From Pseudoxanthomonas composti (GTDB lineage: Bacteria > Pseudomonadota > Gammaproteobacteria > Xanthomonadales > Xanthomonadaceae), in the NCBI RefSeq assembly GCF_004122095.1, contig NZ_SAWZ01000007.1:62001-126000 (forward strand): 64,000 nt of DNA. The letters run 5' to 3'. The position numbers were made by a program, and so were the translations under genes. The notes below the pieces were generated by a model. That model had not been told where the DNA came from. It saw only the letters and a program-made list of their open reading frames with translations, and ran no database searches. Positions 43,019-52,281 of the stretch are shown in pieces (position 1 is the first letter of the stretch; each line of letters opens with the position of its first letter).

Positions 43019-43066
43019 ACCCAATTGGTAGGGCCTGGCCTACCACCCCCACACGATATGTAGGGG
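43019..43066 (-). promoter_or_regulatory. Two candidate NrdR boxes upstream of nrdJa
   Basis: ACACGATATGTAGGGG (43051-43066) and ACCCAATTGGTAGGGC (43019-43034) each resemble the NrdR box (acaCwAtATaTwGtgt). They begin 32 bases apart, about three DNA turns, which is the usual pairing for NrdR. The gap 42810-43261 also contains the degQ promoter region. I saw no cobalamin riboswitch box. Confidence 0.6.
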
Positions 43067-43261
43067 CAAGCCCCGAAAACTACGCCCGCCCTTCCGGGGT
43101 GTCAATCGGAAAATCGCTTGTCGTGGCGCAGCATTCCGGCGCGCCTGCGGGTGCGGCCTTTCATTGCGTGTTTAACGGGCGATGCCCACACTCGTTCAGG
43201 TTCGCGCCCGCGCAGCCGGCGGGTGTCCTCCCCTCCCAATCCGCTCGACGAATCAGCCGCC

Positions 43262-44707
43262 ATGCGCCCATTGCCCACCTTGCTTGCCCTGACCCTTGCC
43301 GCCGGCTTTGGCGGCTCTGCCGCCGTCGGCCTGCGCGATGTCTTCGACCAGCCGGCGCAGGCCAACGAGCCGGCCGCCGCCGTGCCGCTGGCCGCCGCCG
43401 CGCTGCCGGCCGCGGTCAACGGATCGCCGGTGCCGTCGCTGGCGCCGATGCTGCAACAGGTCACCCCGGCGGTGGTCAGCGTGTATAGCCGCCACACCGT
43501 GCGCGTGGCCAGCCCGCTAGGGCCCTTCGGCAACGACCCGGTGCTGCGCCGGATCTTCGGCATCCCGGACATGCCGCGCGAGCGCGTGGAACGTGCGCTG
43601 GGCTCGGGCGTGATCATCGATGCCAAGAACGGCTACGTGCTGACCAACCACCACGTGGTGGAAAACGCCGATGGCGTGTCGGTCTCGCTCAGCGATGGCC
43701 GCACGGTGGAGGCCGAGTTCATCGGCTCGGACCCGGACACCGACGTGGCGGTGATCCGCATCAAGGCCGACAAGCTCACCGCCATCCCGCTGGCCGATAG
43801 CGACAGCCTGAAAGTCGGCGACTTCGTGGTGGCGGTGGGCAACCCCTACGGCCTGGGACAGACGGTGACCTCGGGCATCGTCTCGGCGGTGGGCCGCAGC
43901 GGCATCCCCGTGGCCGGCTTCCAGAACTTCATCCAGACCGATGCCTCGATCAACCCGGGCAACTCCGGTGGCCCTTTGCTCAACCTGCAGGGGCAGCTGG
44001 TGGGCATCAATACCGCCAGCTTCAACCCTTCCGGCTCGATGGCGGGCAACATCGGCTTGGGGTTCGCCATCCCGATCAACCTGGCGGCCAACATCAAGGA
44101 CCAGCTGGTCAGCGTGGGTGAGGTGCGCCGCGGCACGCTGGGCATCGAGACGCAGGACGTGGATGAGCGCTTGGCCAAGGCCCTGGGCCTGGAGCAGCCG
44201 CGCGGTGCGCTGGTGACCCGCGTGTATCCCAAGTCCGCGGCCGAGGCGGCGGGCGTGCAGAGCGGCGATGTGGTGCTCAGCGCAAACGGCCAGCGCGTGG
44301 ACAATGCCGCGGCGCTGCATAACTTCGAAGGCCTGCAGGGCGTGGGCGCGCGGGTGTCGCTGGAGCTGCGCCGCGAGGGCAAGCCGCTGACGCTGGCGGC
44401 CACGCTGAAGGAACAGGCGCGCAGCGTCGATGGCGGCACGCTGGACCCGCGCCTGACCGGCGCGACCTTCCGCGAACTGGACGAGGGCACCCGCGCGCAG
44501 CTGCGCGGCGGGGTGCTGGTGGCCGAGGTCAAGGCAGGATCGCGCGCGTACATCAACGGCCTGCGCCCGGGCGATGTGCTGATTGCCGGCAGCAACGGCG
44601 AGTTCGGCGATCTGCCGGCGTTCCGCTCCAGCTTCGGCAAGGCGCCGCAGCAGCTGGTGTTCCAAGTGTTCCGTAACGGCGACACCGGACGGCTGCTGAT
44701 GCGCTAA
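43262..44707 (+). CDS. degQ: DegP/DegQ-family periplasmic serine protease
   Basis: A 481-residue protein with a signal peptide, a chymotrypsin-like domain and two PDZ domains. Catalytic triad: His 131 in TNHHVVENA, Asp 161 in DTDVAVIRI, Ser 235 in NPGNSGGPLL. PDZ1 starts near GTLGIETQDVDERLAKALG (about 295) and PDZ2 near LRGGVLVAEVKAGSRAYING (about 410). It degrades or refolds misfolded envelope proteins. The start at 43262 begins the signal peptide (MRPLPTLLALTLAAGFGGSA). Confidence 0.94.
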   Translation: MRPLPTLLALTLAAGFGGSAAVGLRDVFDQPAQANEPAAAVPLAAAALPAAVNGSPVPSLAPMLQQVTPAVVSVYSRHTVRVASPLGPFGNDPVLRRIFGIPDMPRERVERALGSGVIIDAKNGYVLTNHHVVENADGVSVSLSDGRTVEAEFIGSDPDTDVAVIRIKADKLTAIPLADSDSLKVGDFVVAVGNPYGLGQTVTSGIVSAVGRSGIPVAGFQNFIQTDASINPGNSGGPLLNLQGQLVGINTASFNPSGSMAGNIGLGFAIPINLAANIKDQLVSVGEVRRGTLGIETQDVDERLAKALGLEQPRGALVTRVYPKSAAEAAGVQSGDVVLSANGQRVDNAAALHNFEGLQGVGARVSLELRREGKPLTLAATLKEQARSVDGGTLDPRLTGATFRELDEGTRAQLRGGVLVAEVKAGSRAYINGLRPGDVLIAGSNGEFGDLPAFRSSFGKAPQQLVFQVFRNGDTGRLLMR

Positions 44708-44812
44708 AGGCGTGATGCGCGCGGCATTGCCGCTGCCACGCCGCGTCCACAGGGTGTTCATGCGCGGGTGGAGTAGGCTCGAATCCCTCGCCCCGATGAC
44801 AGGAGACCCGCA

Positions 44813-45175
44813 ATGAGCCCGACCGCTTCCGACAACATGAAGTCCAGCCTGAGCGAAACCGGCGCGCATCTGAAGAATGCCGCCAGCGCCGCAGGCGATG
44901 CCATCCGAAATGTCAGCGCCGCCGCTGGCGATGAGTTCAAGCTGGGCAAGGCCGGTGTGAAGTCCGAGCTGGCCGATGGCGCCCTGTCGGGCATCGCCGC
45001 GGCCGAAGCCGGTGGTGAAGCCGCACGCGAGCAGGTCGATGCGCTGATGGACAAGGGCCGCGACCTGATCGAAAGCGCCGCCGACTTGATCCGCGAGCGT
45101 CCGCTGGCATCCTTCGGCGTGGCCTTCGCCACCGGCTGGATCATCGCCAAGCTGGCGCGCGGCAGCGACAACTAA
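44813..45175 (+). CDS. YqjD/ElaB-type (DUF883) membrane-anchored protein
   Basis: A 120-residue protein. The body is a helix rich in Ala and Ser (GAHLKNAASAAGDAIRNVSA, VDALMDKGRDLIESAADLIR). It ends with RERPLASFGVAFATGWIIAK, the typical DUF883 C-terminal membrane anchor. E. coli YqjD links ribosomes to the inner membrane in stationary phase. AGGAGA precedes the ATG. It begins a three-gene cluster with the YqjE- and YqjK-like genes. Confidence 0.85.
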   Translation: MSPTASDNMKSSLSETGAHLKNAASAAGDAIRNVSAAAGDEFKLGKAGVKSELADGALSGIAAAEAGGEAAREQVDALMDKGRDLIESAADLIRERPLASFGVAFATGWIIAKLARGSDN

Positions 45176-45190
45176 GTCGCGGCCGTTCGC

Positions 45191-45700
45191 GTGACCGATC
45201 CAACGCAGGATCCCGGCGAAGGCAGCGCGCGTCCCGACGCGCCTTCGCTGGAAGACAGCCTCAAGCAGTTCGGCAAGGCCGGCCGTGACGGCTTTGGCGC
45301 TGCGGTCGATACCGGCCGTGCGCTGCGCAGCCTGTTCGCGGCCGACTTCGCACTGGCCCGTGCGTCCATCGCGCGGGCCTGTGCGTGGCTGGCCGTGGCG
45401 GTGACCTTTGGCGCCTCGTCTTGGCTGCTGTTGATGGGCGCGTTCATCGCCCTGTTGCAGCGCTTGGGGCTGAGCTGGCTGTCGTCCATGGCCGTGGCCT
45501 CGCTGGTCAGCGTGGTCATCACAGGCCTGGCGATGTGGCAGGTGTTGCGTTACTTCGAATTCACCCGGCTCGATGCCACCCGCCGCCAGCTGCGCAAGCT
45601 GGGGATCGGGGGCGACGATGAAGAGGAAGAAGACGAGAAAGCGCCGACGGCCTCAGCGCCCACAGCAGTGCCCACGCAACCGACGGAGCGCGCGCCATGA
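45191..45700 (+). CDS. YqjE-like / phage-holin-superfamily (DUF1469) membrane protein
   Basis: A 169-residue protein with a GTG start at 45191, 15 bases after the DUF883 gene. Two close membrane spans (about 62-82, ACAWLAVAVTFGASSWLLLM, and 92-113, LSSMAVASLVSVVITGLAM) and an acidic tail (GGDDEEEEDEK) match the YqjE/holin-X superfamily. It overlaps the next gene by ATGA. Probably an envelope stress accessory. Confidence 0.85.
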   Translation: MTDPTQDPGEGSARPDAPSLEDSLKQFGKAGRDGFGAAVDTGRALRSLFAADFALARASIARACAWLAVAVTFGASSWLLLMGAFIALLQRLGLSWLSSMAVASLVSVVITGLAMWQVLRYFEFTRLDATRRQLRKLGIGGDDEEEEDEKAPTASAPTAVPTQPTERAP

Positions 45701-46215
45701 AGTTCAATCAGTTGCAACGTCGCGTGGCCCGCGCCGAGGAGCTGGTCGAGGGTCGCCGGGCCCAGGTCCGCGAGCACGCCGGCCTTTTCGTCGATAGCTG
45801 GCGCAGCGGCTGGACTCCCTGGCGTATCGTGATTGCCGGCCTGGCGGCGGGCTTTCTGACCGGACGCGCCGAGCCGGTGCGCGCCATTGGCGGGCTCAAC
45901 CCGACGCGCTGGCTGCAGCTGGCCAGTACCGCCTCCGGGTTGTTTTCCTCGCTGCAGGCGGCGGTGGCGGCCAGCCGCGCCGACACCGCGGCGGACAAGG
46001 CCGATGATGCGGCCGAAAGCGCCGACGATGCGGCCGCCAGCACGCAGCACGCCGCCCACGCGACCCGCCAGGCGGCCAGCGCGGCGAAGACCCAAGCGCC
46101 CGACCCGCAACCGACGACCGGCTACGCCGCTGTCACCGACGCCGAGGAAACCGAGCGCTGGGCCGTGCGTGCGCCGCGCCCGGCCGAGGCGGCCACGGAC
46201 GTCTCCGAGCGTTGA
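45697..46215 (+). CDS. YqjK-like membrane-associated protein
   Basis: A 172-residue protein. The basic N-terminus (FNQLQRRVARAEELVEGRRA) is followed by a single hydrophobic segment (WTPWRIVIAGLAAGFLTG) and an Ala/Asp-rich helical tail (ADKADDAAESADDAAAS). Its position directly after the YqjD- and YqjE-like genes (ATGA overlap) and its helix-plus-anchor layout resemble YqjK. Sequence similarity itself is weak. Confidence 0.7.
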   Translation: MKFNQLQRRVARAEELVEGRRAQVREHAGLFVDSWRSGWTPWRIVIAGLAAGFLTGRAEPVRAIGGLNPTRWLQLASTASGLFSSLQAAVAASRADTAADKADDAAESADDAAASTQHAAHATRQAASAAKTQAPDPQPTTGYAAVTDAEETERWAVRAPRPAEAATDVSER

Positions 46216-46260
46216 ACGCGCCACCTGCCGCCTGCGCGTGGCACGTTCTAGACTGATCCC

Positions 46261-47385
46261 ATGATCACGCCCCCCGACAGCGCGCCCACCGTCGGCGCGC
46301 CCGCCGACGCCCTGCCCTCCGACCCGCGCGCGCAGCCACCGTTGCCGCGGCCACGTGCGCCGGTGTCCTTGGTGGTGCTGGCCACGCTGGCGGTGGGCTA
46401 CACCCTGTGGGCCGCGCAGGCCATCGTGCTGCCGGTGCTGCTGGCGGTATTCCTGGCGCTGGTGGGCAATCCGCTGATCCGCGGGCTGCAGCGCATCTAC
46501 ATGCCGCGCTTTTTGGGCGCGGTGGCGGTGATGTGCCTGTTCGTCGGTGGCACCACGGTGCTGGGCAGCCAGCTGGTGGAGCCGGCCTCGGCCTGGTTCA
46601 AGTCGGCCCCGCGCGAGCTGCGCCAGCTGGCGCCCAAGCTGCGCTCGCTGACCAAGCCGGTGCACGACGCCAACGAGATGGCGGAAAACTTTGCGCGCGC
46701 CGCAGGCGGCGACAGCAGCCGGCGGCGCGAGGTCACCCGCACGGTGCAGGACGACCCCTACCGCACCCTGACCACCACGCCCAAGGTGGTGGCCTCGGTG
46801 CTGGCGGTGGTGCTGCTGACGTTCTTCTTCATGGTCTATGGCGAGAACATGCAGCGGCATGCGATCGCGCTGCTGCCTGGGCGGCAGAAGAAGAAGTTCA
46901 CCGTGGACATCCTGATCTCGATCGAGCGGGCGGTGTCGCGCTATGTGTTGACCATCAGCATCATCAATGCGCTGGTCGGGCTGGTGTTCGCCGGGTTGAT
47001 GATGGTGCTGAAGTTCCCCATCGCCGATGCGCTGCTGTGGGGCACGCTGGTGGCGCTGCTGAACTTCGCGCCGTATGTGGGGCCGATGATCGGCATGGTG
47101 ATGATGGCCATCGTCGGCATGGTGACCTTCGACGATGTGTGGATGTCGCTGCTGCCGGCCATCCTGTACCTGGGCCTGCACACGCTGGAGGGTCAGATCA
47201 TCACCCCGATCGTGCTGGGCCGGCAGATGCGGCTCTCGCCGCTGGTGCTGATCCTGGCGCTGATGGTGTTCGGCTGGCTGTGGGGCATGATCGGCCTGCT
47301 GCTGGCCGTGCCGCTGCTGGTGTGCATCAAGCTGGTGCTGGCCCGCGTGGAGGGACTGGAGGGGTGGGCGCGGTTGATGGAGTGA
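46261..47385 (+). CDS. AI-2E/PerM-family transporter
   Basis: A 374-residue inner-membrane protein with about eight spans and the family's central amphipathic region. Motifs: LAVFLALVGNPLIRGLQRI, KVVASVLAVVLLTFFFMVYG, the conserved ALLNFAPYVGPMIGMVMMAI, and LGRQMRLSPLVLILALMVFG. The family includes the exporter of autoinducer-2 and many proteins of unknown substrate. It follows the yqj-like cluster by 45 bases. The last codons (ATG GAG TGA) open a GAGGAGTGAG array. Confidence 0.9.
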   Translation: MITPPDSAPTVGAPADALPSDPRAQPPLPRPRAPVSLVVLATLAVGYTLWAAQAIVLPVLLAVFLALVGNPLIRGLQRIYMPRFLGAVAVMCLFVGGTTVLGSQLVEPASAWFKSAPRELRQLAPKLRSLTKPVHDANEMAENFARAAGGDSSRRREVTRTVQDDPYRTLTTTPKVVASVLAVVLLTFFFMVYGENMQRHAIALLPGRQKKKFTVDILISIERAVSRYVLTISIINALVGLVFAGLMMVLKFPIADALLWGTLVALLNFAPYVGPMIGMVMMAIVGMVTFDDVWMSLLPAILYLGLHTLEGQIITPIVLGRQMRLSPLVLILALMVFGWLWGMIGLLLAVPLLVCIKLVLARVEGLEGWARLME

Positions 47386-47420
47386 AGTGAGGAGTGAGCG
47401 CAGAGGAGTGAGGAGTGAGT

Positions 47421-47446
47421 AAAGGCGGCGCCTGCCGTCTTTTTTT
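47421..47446 (+). terminator. Rho-independent terminator
   Basis: GGCGGC (47424-47429) pairs with GCCGTC (47434-47439) around GCCT and is followed by seven Ts, 36 bases after the AI-2E gene stop. Confidence 0.8.
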
Positions 47447-47447
47447 G

Positions 47448-47532
47448 TGTGAGCGGCTCCAGCCGCGAAGGGGCTTTTACCGATGTGCTTGCAGAGGGGA
47501 AAGCCCCTTCGCGGCTGAAGCCGCTCCCACAG
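47448..47532. repeat. REP-type palindromic element
   Basis: GAGCGGCTCCAGCCGCGAAG and GGGCTTT are mirrored by AAAGCCCCTTCGCGGCTGAAGCCGCTCCCAC, forming a long hairpin of the class also seen at 11419 and 52411. Confidence 0.85.
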
Positions 47533-47680
47533 GAATCCCTGCTCTTCACCCGCCCTGCCAGCTGCTATGCCCTTCGCTTTTCCTCACTCCTCACTCCTCT
47601 GCGCTCACTCCTAGCCTTTACTCACTCCTCGCCGTAACCCGCTCATCTCCAGTCACTGCTCGCTTCAGTAGAATCCACGG

Positions 47681-48394
47681 ATGACTCTCTGCATCCGCGC
47701 TGTCACGCTGGACCTGGACGACACGGTCTGGCCCTTCGCGCCCATTGGCGCCCGCATTGAACAACGGCTGCATGCCTGGTTGCTGGAACACAGCCCGGCC
47801 ACGGCGCAGATGTTCCCCATCCAGGCCATGCGCGTGCTGCGTGAGCGCATGCATGCCGAGCATCCGCACCTGGTGCACGACCTGAGCGAGCTGCGCCGCA
47901 TGACCCTGCGCCATGCGCTGGTCGAGAGCGGGGCCGACCCGGCGCTGACGGACCCGGCCTTCGAGGTCTTCTACGAGATCCGCAACCAGGTCGAGTGCTA
48001 TCCCGACAGCCTGGACGCCCTGGCGCGCATCGCCGCGCGGGTGCCGCTGGCGGCGCTGAGCAATGGCAATGCCGATGTGGTCCGCTGCGGGCTGGGCGAT
48101 CACTTCCGCTTCCAGCTGGGCGCGCGCGAGCATGGCGCGGCCAAGCCCGAGCCCAGCATCTTCCTGGCCGCCTGCGAGCGCCTGGGCTGCGCGCCGGAGA
48201 CGGTGCTGCACGTGGGCGATCACATCCACATGGACGTGGTGGGCGCGATGGAAGCGGGCCTGCGCGGCGGCTGGCTCAATCGCGACGCCGCGACCTGGCC
48301 GGCCGAGTTGCCGCGTCCCGACCTGGAGTTCACCACCCTGACCGCGCTGGCCGACTGGCTGGACGCGCATACCCCGGAGCCTGCCGCCGCATGA
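47681..48394 (+). CDS. HAD-superfamily hydrolase
   Basis: A 237-residue protein. Motif I is TLDLDDTVWPF (nucleophile Asp 11, acid Asp 13). Motif II is LAALSNGNAD, motif III the Lys in GAAKPEPSIF, and motif IV VLHVGDHIHMDVVGA. The helical cap is inserted after motif I. It should be a Mg-dependent phosphatase for a small metabolite. It overlaps the aminopeptidase gene by ATGA, so the two are coupled. Confidence 0.92.
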   Translation: MTLCIRAVTLDLDDTVWPFAPIGARIEQRLHAWLLEHSPATAQMFPIQAMRVLRERMHAEHPHLVHDLSELRRMTLRHALVESGADPALTDPAFEVFYEIRNQVECYPDSLDALARIAARVPLAALSNGNADVVRCGLGDHFRFQLGAREHGAAKPEPSIFLAACERLGCAPETVLHVGDHIHMDVVGAMEAGLRGGWLNRDAATWPAELPRPDLEFTTLTALADWLDAHTPEPAAA

Positions 48395-49761
48395 GCGCAT
48401 CCCCCCAGGAACACGCCCCCTCGCCCAACGCGCTGCCGCTGCATCTGGTGGAGCGCAGCCAGTTCGCCGCCTGGAAGGCCGGGCAGCCCGAGGCCATCCA
48501 GCGCTGGGCAGAATCGCAGGCTTTCAACGCCTCGGCTGGCAGCGTGCTGCTGCTGCCCGGCGAGCGCGGCGTGGCCGGCGCGGTGGTCGGTATCGGCGAC
48601 CCCCTGGACCCGCACAGCTATGGCCACGCCCCGATGGCGCTGCCCACTGGCGTGTGGTCGCCGGCCCTGCCGCTGGGCGCCGAGGCGCAGGCGGCCCTGC
48701 AACTGGGCTGGGGCCTGGGCAGCTATCGCTTCGACCGCTACAAGGCGCGCCTGCGCGAGCCGGCGCAGCTGCAGCTTGCGGCCGCCGATGTCGAGACCGC
48801 CGATGTGCTGACCGCGGTGCAGCGCGTGCGCGACTGGGTCAACACGCCGACCGAGCACATGGGCCCGGAGCAGCTGGAGGCCGCCGCGCGCGAACTGGCC
48901 CAGGCCCACGGCGCGCAGCTCGAGGTGATCACCGGCGATGCGCTGATCGAACAGAACTTCCCCACTATCCACGCGGTGGGCCGCGCCTCGCACCGGGCGC
49001 CGCGGCTGATCGTGCTGCGGTGGGGCGAAAGCGCGCACGCGCCGGTGGCGGTGGTGGGCAAGGGCGTGTGCTTCGACACCGGTGGCCTGGACCTGAAGCC
49101 GGCCGACGGCATGCGCAACATGAAGAAGGACATGGGCGGGGCGGCGCACGCGCTGGCGCTGGCCGGCTTGATCATGGCCCGGCAGCTGCCGGTGCGGATG
49201 ACGCTGCTGATCCCGGCGGTGGAAAACGCCGTGGGGCCCGATGCCTTCCGCCCCGGCGAGGTCATCCGCACGCGCTCGGGGGTGACGGTGGAGATCGACA
49301 ACACCGATGCGGAGGGCCGCCTGATCCTGTGCGATGCGCTGGCCTATGCCGGCGAGCAGCAGCCGGAACTGCTGCTGGACTTCGCCACCCTGACCGGCGC
49401 GGCACGGGTGGCCTTGGGCCCGGACCTGCCGGCGCTGTTCTGCAACGACGACGGGCTGGCCCAGCAGTGGCTGCAGGCCGGCGAGACCACGCGCGACCCG
49501 GTGTGGCGCCTGCCGCTGTGGCGCCCGTACCTGCGCTACCTGACCAGCCATATCGCCGACCTGGCCAACGCCGGCTCGCGCATGGCCGGGGCGGTCACCG
49601 CGGCGCTGTACCTGGAGCGCTTCGTCCCGGCCGGCATCCGCTGGGCGCACCTGGACACCTATGCGTGGAACGACAACGACCGTCCGGGGCGCCCGGCCGG
49701 TGGCGAAGCGCTGGGGCTGCGTTCGGCCTATGCGCTGTTGAAGGCGCGCTACGGGCGCTAG
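48391..49761 (+). CDS. M17-family leucyl aminopeptidase
   Basis: A 456-residue protein. The catalytic half has the M17 motifs GKGVCFDTGGLDLKP, MKKDMGGAAHAL, the signature NTDAEGRLILCDAL with metal-binding Asp/Glu, and TLTGAARVALG. It is a cytosolic di-metal exopeptidase taking amino acids from peptide N-termini. The N-terminal 150 residues follow the YPEPB/PepB-like type. The ATG at 48391 overlaps the HAD gene stop. Confidence 0.92.
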   Translation: MSASPQEHAPSPNALPLHLVERSQFAAWKAGQPEAIQRWAESQAFNASAGSVLLLPGERGVAGAVVGIGDPLDPHSYGHAPMALPTGVWSPALPLGAEAQAALQLGWGLGSYRFDRYKARLREPAQLQLAAADVETADVLTAVQRVRDWVNTPTEHMGPEQLEAAARELAQAHGAQLEVITGDALIEQNFPTIHAVGRASHRAPRLIVLRWGESAHAPVAVVGKGVCFDTGGLDLKPADGMRNMKKDMGGAAHALALAGLIMARQLPVRMTLLIPAVENAVGPDAFRPGEVIRTRSGVTVEIDNTDAEGRLILCDALAYAGEQQPELLLDFATLTGAARVALGPDLPALFCNDDGLAQQWLQAGETTRDPVWRLPLWRPYLRYLTSHIADLANAGSRMAGAVTAALYLERFVPAGIRWAHLDTYAWNDNDRPGRPAGGEALGLRSAYALLKARYGR

Positions 49762-49824
49762 CACAAGCGACTGGCGCCTGTGCCGCACCGGCGCCCCTGG
49801 CGCGTCACACCCGCGCCAGGGGCG

Positions 49825-51534
49825 TCAGCGGCTGTCGGGCACCAGCAGCGCCGGGTCCGGCGCGGCCATCGCCGCCTGGTTGCGGCCGGCCGACTTGGCC
49901 CGGTACAGGGCCTCGTCGGCACGCCGCAGCAGCAGTTCCGGTTCCGCGCCGCACTGCGGATACACCGCAATGCCAATCGACACCGTCACCGGCGGCAGCT
50001 CCTTGCCCAGGTGCTGGACCTGCATGGCCTGCACCGCCGCGCGGATGGCGTTGGCGCGCTCCACCGCGATGGGCTCGGGGACCTCGGGCAGGATCAGGGT
50101 GAACTCCTCGCCGCCGTAGCGGCAGGCGATGTCCTCCGGGCGCGACATCTTGGCCAGCAGCTGGCCGAAGGCGGCCAGCAGCGCATCGCCGCCGGGATGG
50201 CCATGGGTGTCGTTGAAGCGCTTGAAGTGGTCCAGGTCCAGCATCATCAGCGTCAGCGGGAAGCCGCGGCGCGCGCAGCGGGCCAGCTCGCGCGAGAGCG
50301 ACTCTTCCAGGTAGCGGCGATTGAACAGGCCGGTCAGCGGCTCGCGGATGGACTGCAAGCGCAGGCGCTCCTGCAGGCGCAGGTTGATCAGCGACATGGC
50401 CAGCTGCTCGGACGCCGCTTCCAGGATGTGCAGGCGCTCCAGGAAGGCATCGTCGGTCCCGGTCACATGCACGAAGCCCAGCTGCACGCCCTGCGCGGCC
50501 AGCGGAATGCAGGCGGTGGCCAGCGGCTGGTCGGGCGCGGCATGCACGTGCGCGCAACGCGATGCGGTCTCGGTGGTGCCTACCAGGTGCGGCTGGCCGC
50601 GACGCAGGGCCCAGCACGCGTCCAGCGTCAGCATCGAAGCGTTGGCCTTGGCGTGTTCGCCCCAGTGCATCACCGCCTCGGCGTAATCCTCCGAGGCGCG
50701 GATGCGGTAGATGGTGCCATCGGTGTTGGGCAGCAGCTGCGACAGCAGCTGCGCGGTCAGGCGCATGGCCTCCTCGGCGTTGATGCAGCTCTGCAGCATG
50801 CCGGCGGAGAGACTGAGCTGGCGCAGCTCGGAGGTGCGGTGCTCCAGCGCCTGCACCGAGGCGCTCAGGCGCTCGTTGGCCGTGCGGGTTCCCAGGTCGG
50901 CGCGGTCGCGCGCGCGGATCTCACGGCGCATCAGCCAGTACACCATCGCGACGATGCCGATGCCGAAGGGAATGCCGGCAATGGCCAGCCCCTTGAGCAT
51001 CAGCGCGCTGCGGTCGCGGTAGGCCGCGCGCTCGACCAGCAGCTTGCGCTCGGTATTGGTCATGGACCGGGTCTGGCGACGGATCGCCTCGGAGGTGGCG
51101 TGGATCTGCCCGCCGATGGCGGCCACGGCCGCGTCCCTGCCCCGGTCCTCGAAGATGGACAGCACGTGCTCCATCTGCTCCACGCGTTGATCGACCAGGC
51201 CGCGCAGCGCGGCCACGCGCTGTTCCTGCGGAGTGTTGTCGGCCACCAGCTCCTGCAGCCGCTCGAACAGGTCCGGCAGTTGCGCGCGGCCGGCGCGGTA
51301 GTCGGCCAGATACTCCACGCGGCGCGTCAGCAGGTAGCCCCGCTGGGCGGCCTCGGCATCGCGCAGGCGCGCCTCGATCTCGTCCACCCGGGCGATGACT
51401 TCATGGGTGTGCGAGACCCAGGCCGCATCGTTGCTGAAGCGGCGCGTGCCTTCCAGCACGCCGACGCTGATGCCCACGAAGATCACCATGGCCAGGAACG
51501 GACCGATCCGGTTGATAAGGCGGCGGGCGGGCAT
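49825..51534 (-). CDS. CHASE3-GAF-GGDEF diguanylate cyclase
   Basis: A 569-residue membrane protein. TM1 (about 12-28) is followed by a periplasmic CHASE3-like helical domain (about 35-180; [20 protein letters not shown]) and TM2 (about 182-203). A GAF domain (about 240-385) precedes a GGDEF domain (about 400-565) with RYGGEEF, an active variant. The DxLTGLxNRR start of GGDEF is [13 protein letters not shown]. It should make cyclic di-GMP in response to a periplasmic and a cytosolic cue. No EAL domain. Confidence 0.92.
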   Translation of the reverse strand: MPARRLINRIGPFLAMVIFVGISVGVLEGTRRFSNDAAWVSHTHEVIARVDEIEARLRDAEAAQRGYLLTRRVEYLADYRAGRAQLPDLFERLQELVADNTPQEQRVAALRGLVDQRVEQMEHVLSIFEDRGRDAAVAAIGGQIHATSEAIRRQTRSMTNTERKLLVERAAYRDRSALMLKGLAIAGIPFGIGIVAMVYWLMRREIRARDRADLGTRTANERLSASVQALEHRTSELRQLSLSAGMLQSCINAEEAMRLTAQLLSQLLPNTDGTIYRIRASEDYAEAVMHWGEHAKANASMLTLDACWALRRGQPHLVGTTETASRCAHVHAAPDQPLATACIPLAAQGVQLGFVHVTGTDDAFLERLHILEAASEQLAMSLINLRLQERLRLQSIREPLTGLFNRRYLEESLSRELARCARRGFPLTLMMLDLDHFKRFNDTHGHPGGDALLAAFGQLLAKMSRPEDIACRYGGEEFTLILPEVPEPIAVERANAIRAAVQAMQVQHLGKELPPVTVSIGIAVYPQCGAEPELLLRRADEALYRAKSAGRNQAAMAAPDPALLVPDSR

Positions 51535-51642
51535 GGCGACAGGCTGGCTGAAGGACGGCGCATGTTAGCGGAATCGGTCGCCATCCCTGGGACAGCCGTC
51601 ACCTTCCGCCGCGCCCGCCCCTGCTTGCGCATGACAATGCTG

Positions 51643-52266
51643 TCAGAGCCAGCCCTTCTGCCGCGCCAGGCGGTGGGCCTCGATGCGGTTGCCCACGCCC
51701 AGCTTGCCGATGGCCTCGGACAGGTAGTTGCGCACGGTGCCGTGGCTCAGATGCAGGCGCGTGGCGATCTCGCCTGCGCTGAGGCCTTCGCCCGCCAGGC
51801 GCAGTACCTGGCGTTCGCGCTCGTTGAGCGGGTCGGCCTCGGACCAGGCTTCCAGGGCCAGCTCCGGCGCGATGGCGCGACCGCCGCGCTGCACGGTGCG
51901 CAGCGCCTGCACCAGGTGCTCCGGCGGCGCATCCTTGAGCAGGTAGCCGGACACCCCGGCGTCCAGCGCGCGCCGCAGGAAGCCGGGACGGGCGAAGGTG
52001 GTGACGATGACCACGCGCGTATCCAGGCCGTGGCGCTGCACGCGCTGGGCCAGCTCCAGGCCGGACAGGCCGGGCATCTCGATGTCGGTGACCAGGATGT
52101 GCGGCTGCAGGCGCTGCAACTCGCGCCAGGCGCTCTCGCCGTCGGCCGCGGCGGCCACCACCTCGATGTCCTCTTCCAGGTTGAGCAGCGCGGCCAGCGC
52201 CCCGCGGACCATGGCCTGGTCTTCGGCCAGCAGGACGCGGATGGGGGCGGGGCTCGGGGCGGGCAT
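51643..52266 (-). CDS. DesR/NarL-type response regulator
   Basis: A 207-residue protein. The receiver domain (residues 8-125) has acidic residues AEDQAM, phospho-Asp in ILVTDIEMPGLSG, and K in YLLKDAPPE. The LuxR-type HTH (about 143-205) has LNERERQVLRLAGEGLSAGE and LHLSHGTVRNYLSEAIGKLG. It is the partner of the DesK-like kinase encoded upstream at 52729. The 460 bases between them are filled with repeat arrays. Confidence 0.93.
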   Translation of the reverse strand: MPAPSPAPIRVLLAEDQAMVRGALAALLNLEEDIEVVAAAADGESAWRELQRLQPHILVTDIEMPGLSGLELAQRVQRHGLDTRVVIVTTFARPGFLRRALDAGVSGYLLKDAPPEHLVQALRTVQRGGRAIAPELALEAWSEADPLNERERQVLRLAGEGLSAGEIATRLHLSHGTVRNYLSEAIGKLGVGNRIEAHRLARQKGWL

Positions 52267-52281
52267 GGGGCGATTTTAAGG

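Larger units (their letters stand above)
47380..47632. repeat. Inverted pair of GAGGAGTGAG arrays flanking a REP element
   Basis: The left arm (47380-47421) starts with the AI-2E gene's last codon and stop. The right arm (about 47580-47632) has TCCTCACTCCTCACTCCTCT and CGCTCACTCCT units. A terminator and a REP element lie in the loop. No gene lies in 47386-47680. Confidence 0.75.

Noticed and set aside
40539..43019. An 826-codon plus-strand frame opposite nrdJa
   Set aside because: It is an artefact of GC-rich codon use on the real gene's opposite strand. nrdJa has all class II motifs.
42810..43261. Cobalamin riboswitch upstream of nrdJa
   Set aside because: No B12 box or supporting helices were seen. 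The NrdR-like boxes explain the region better.
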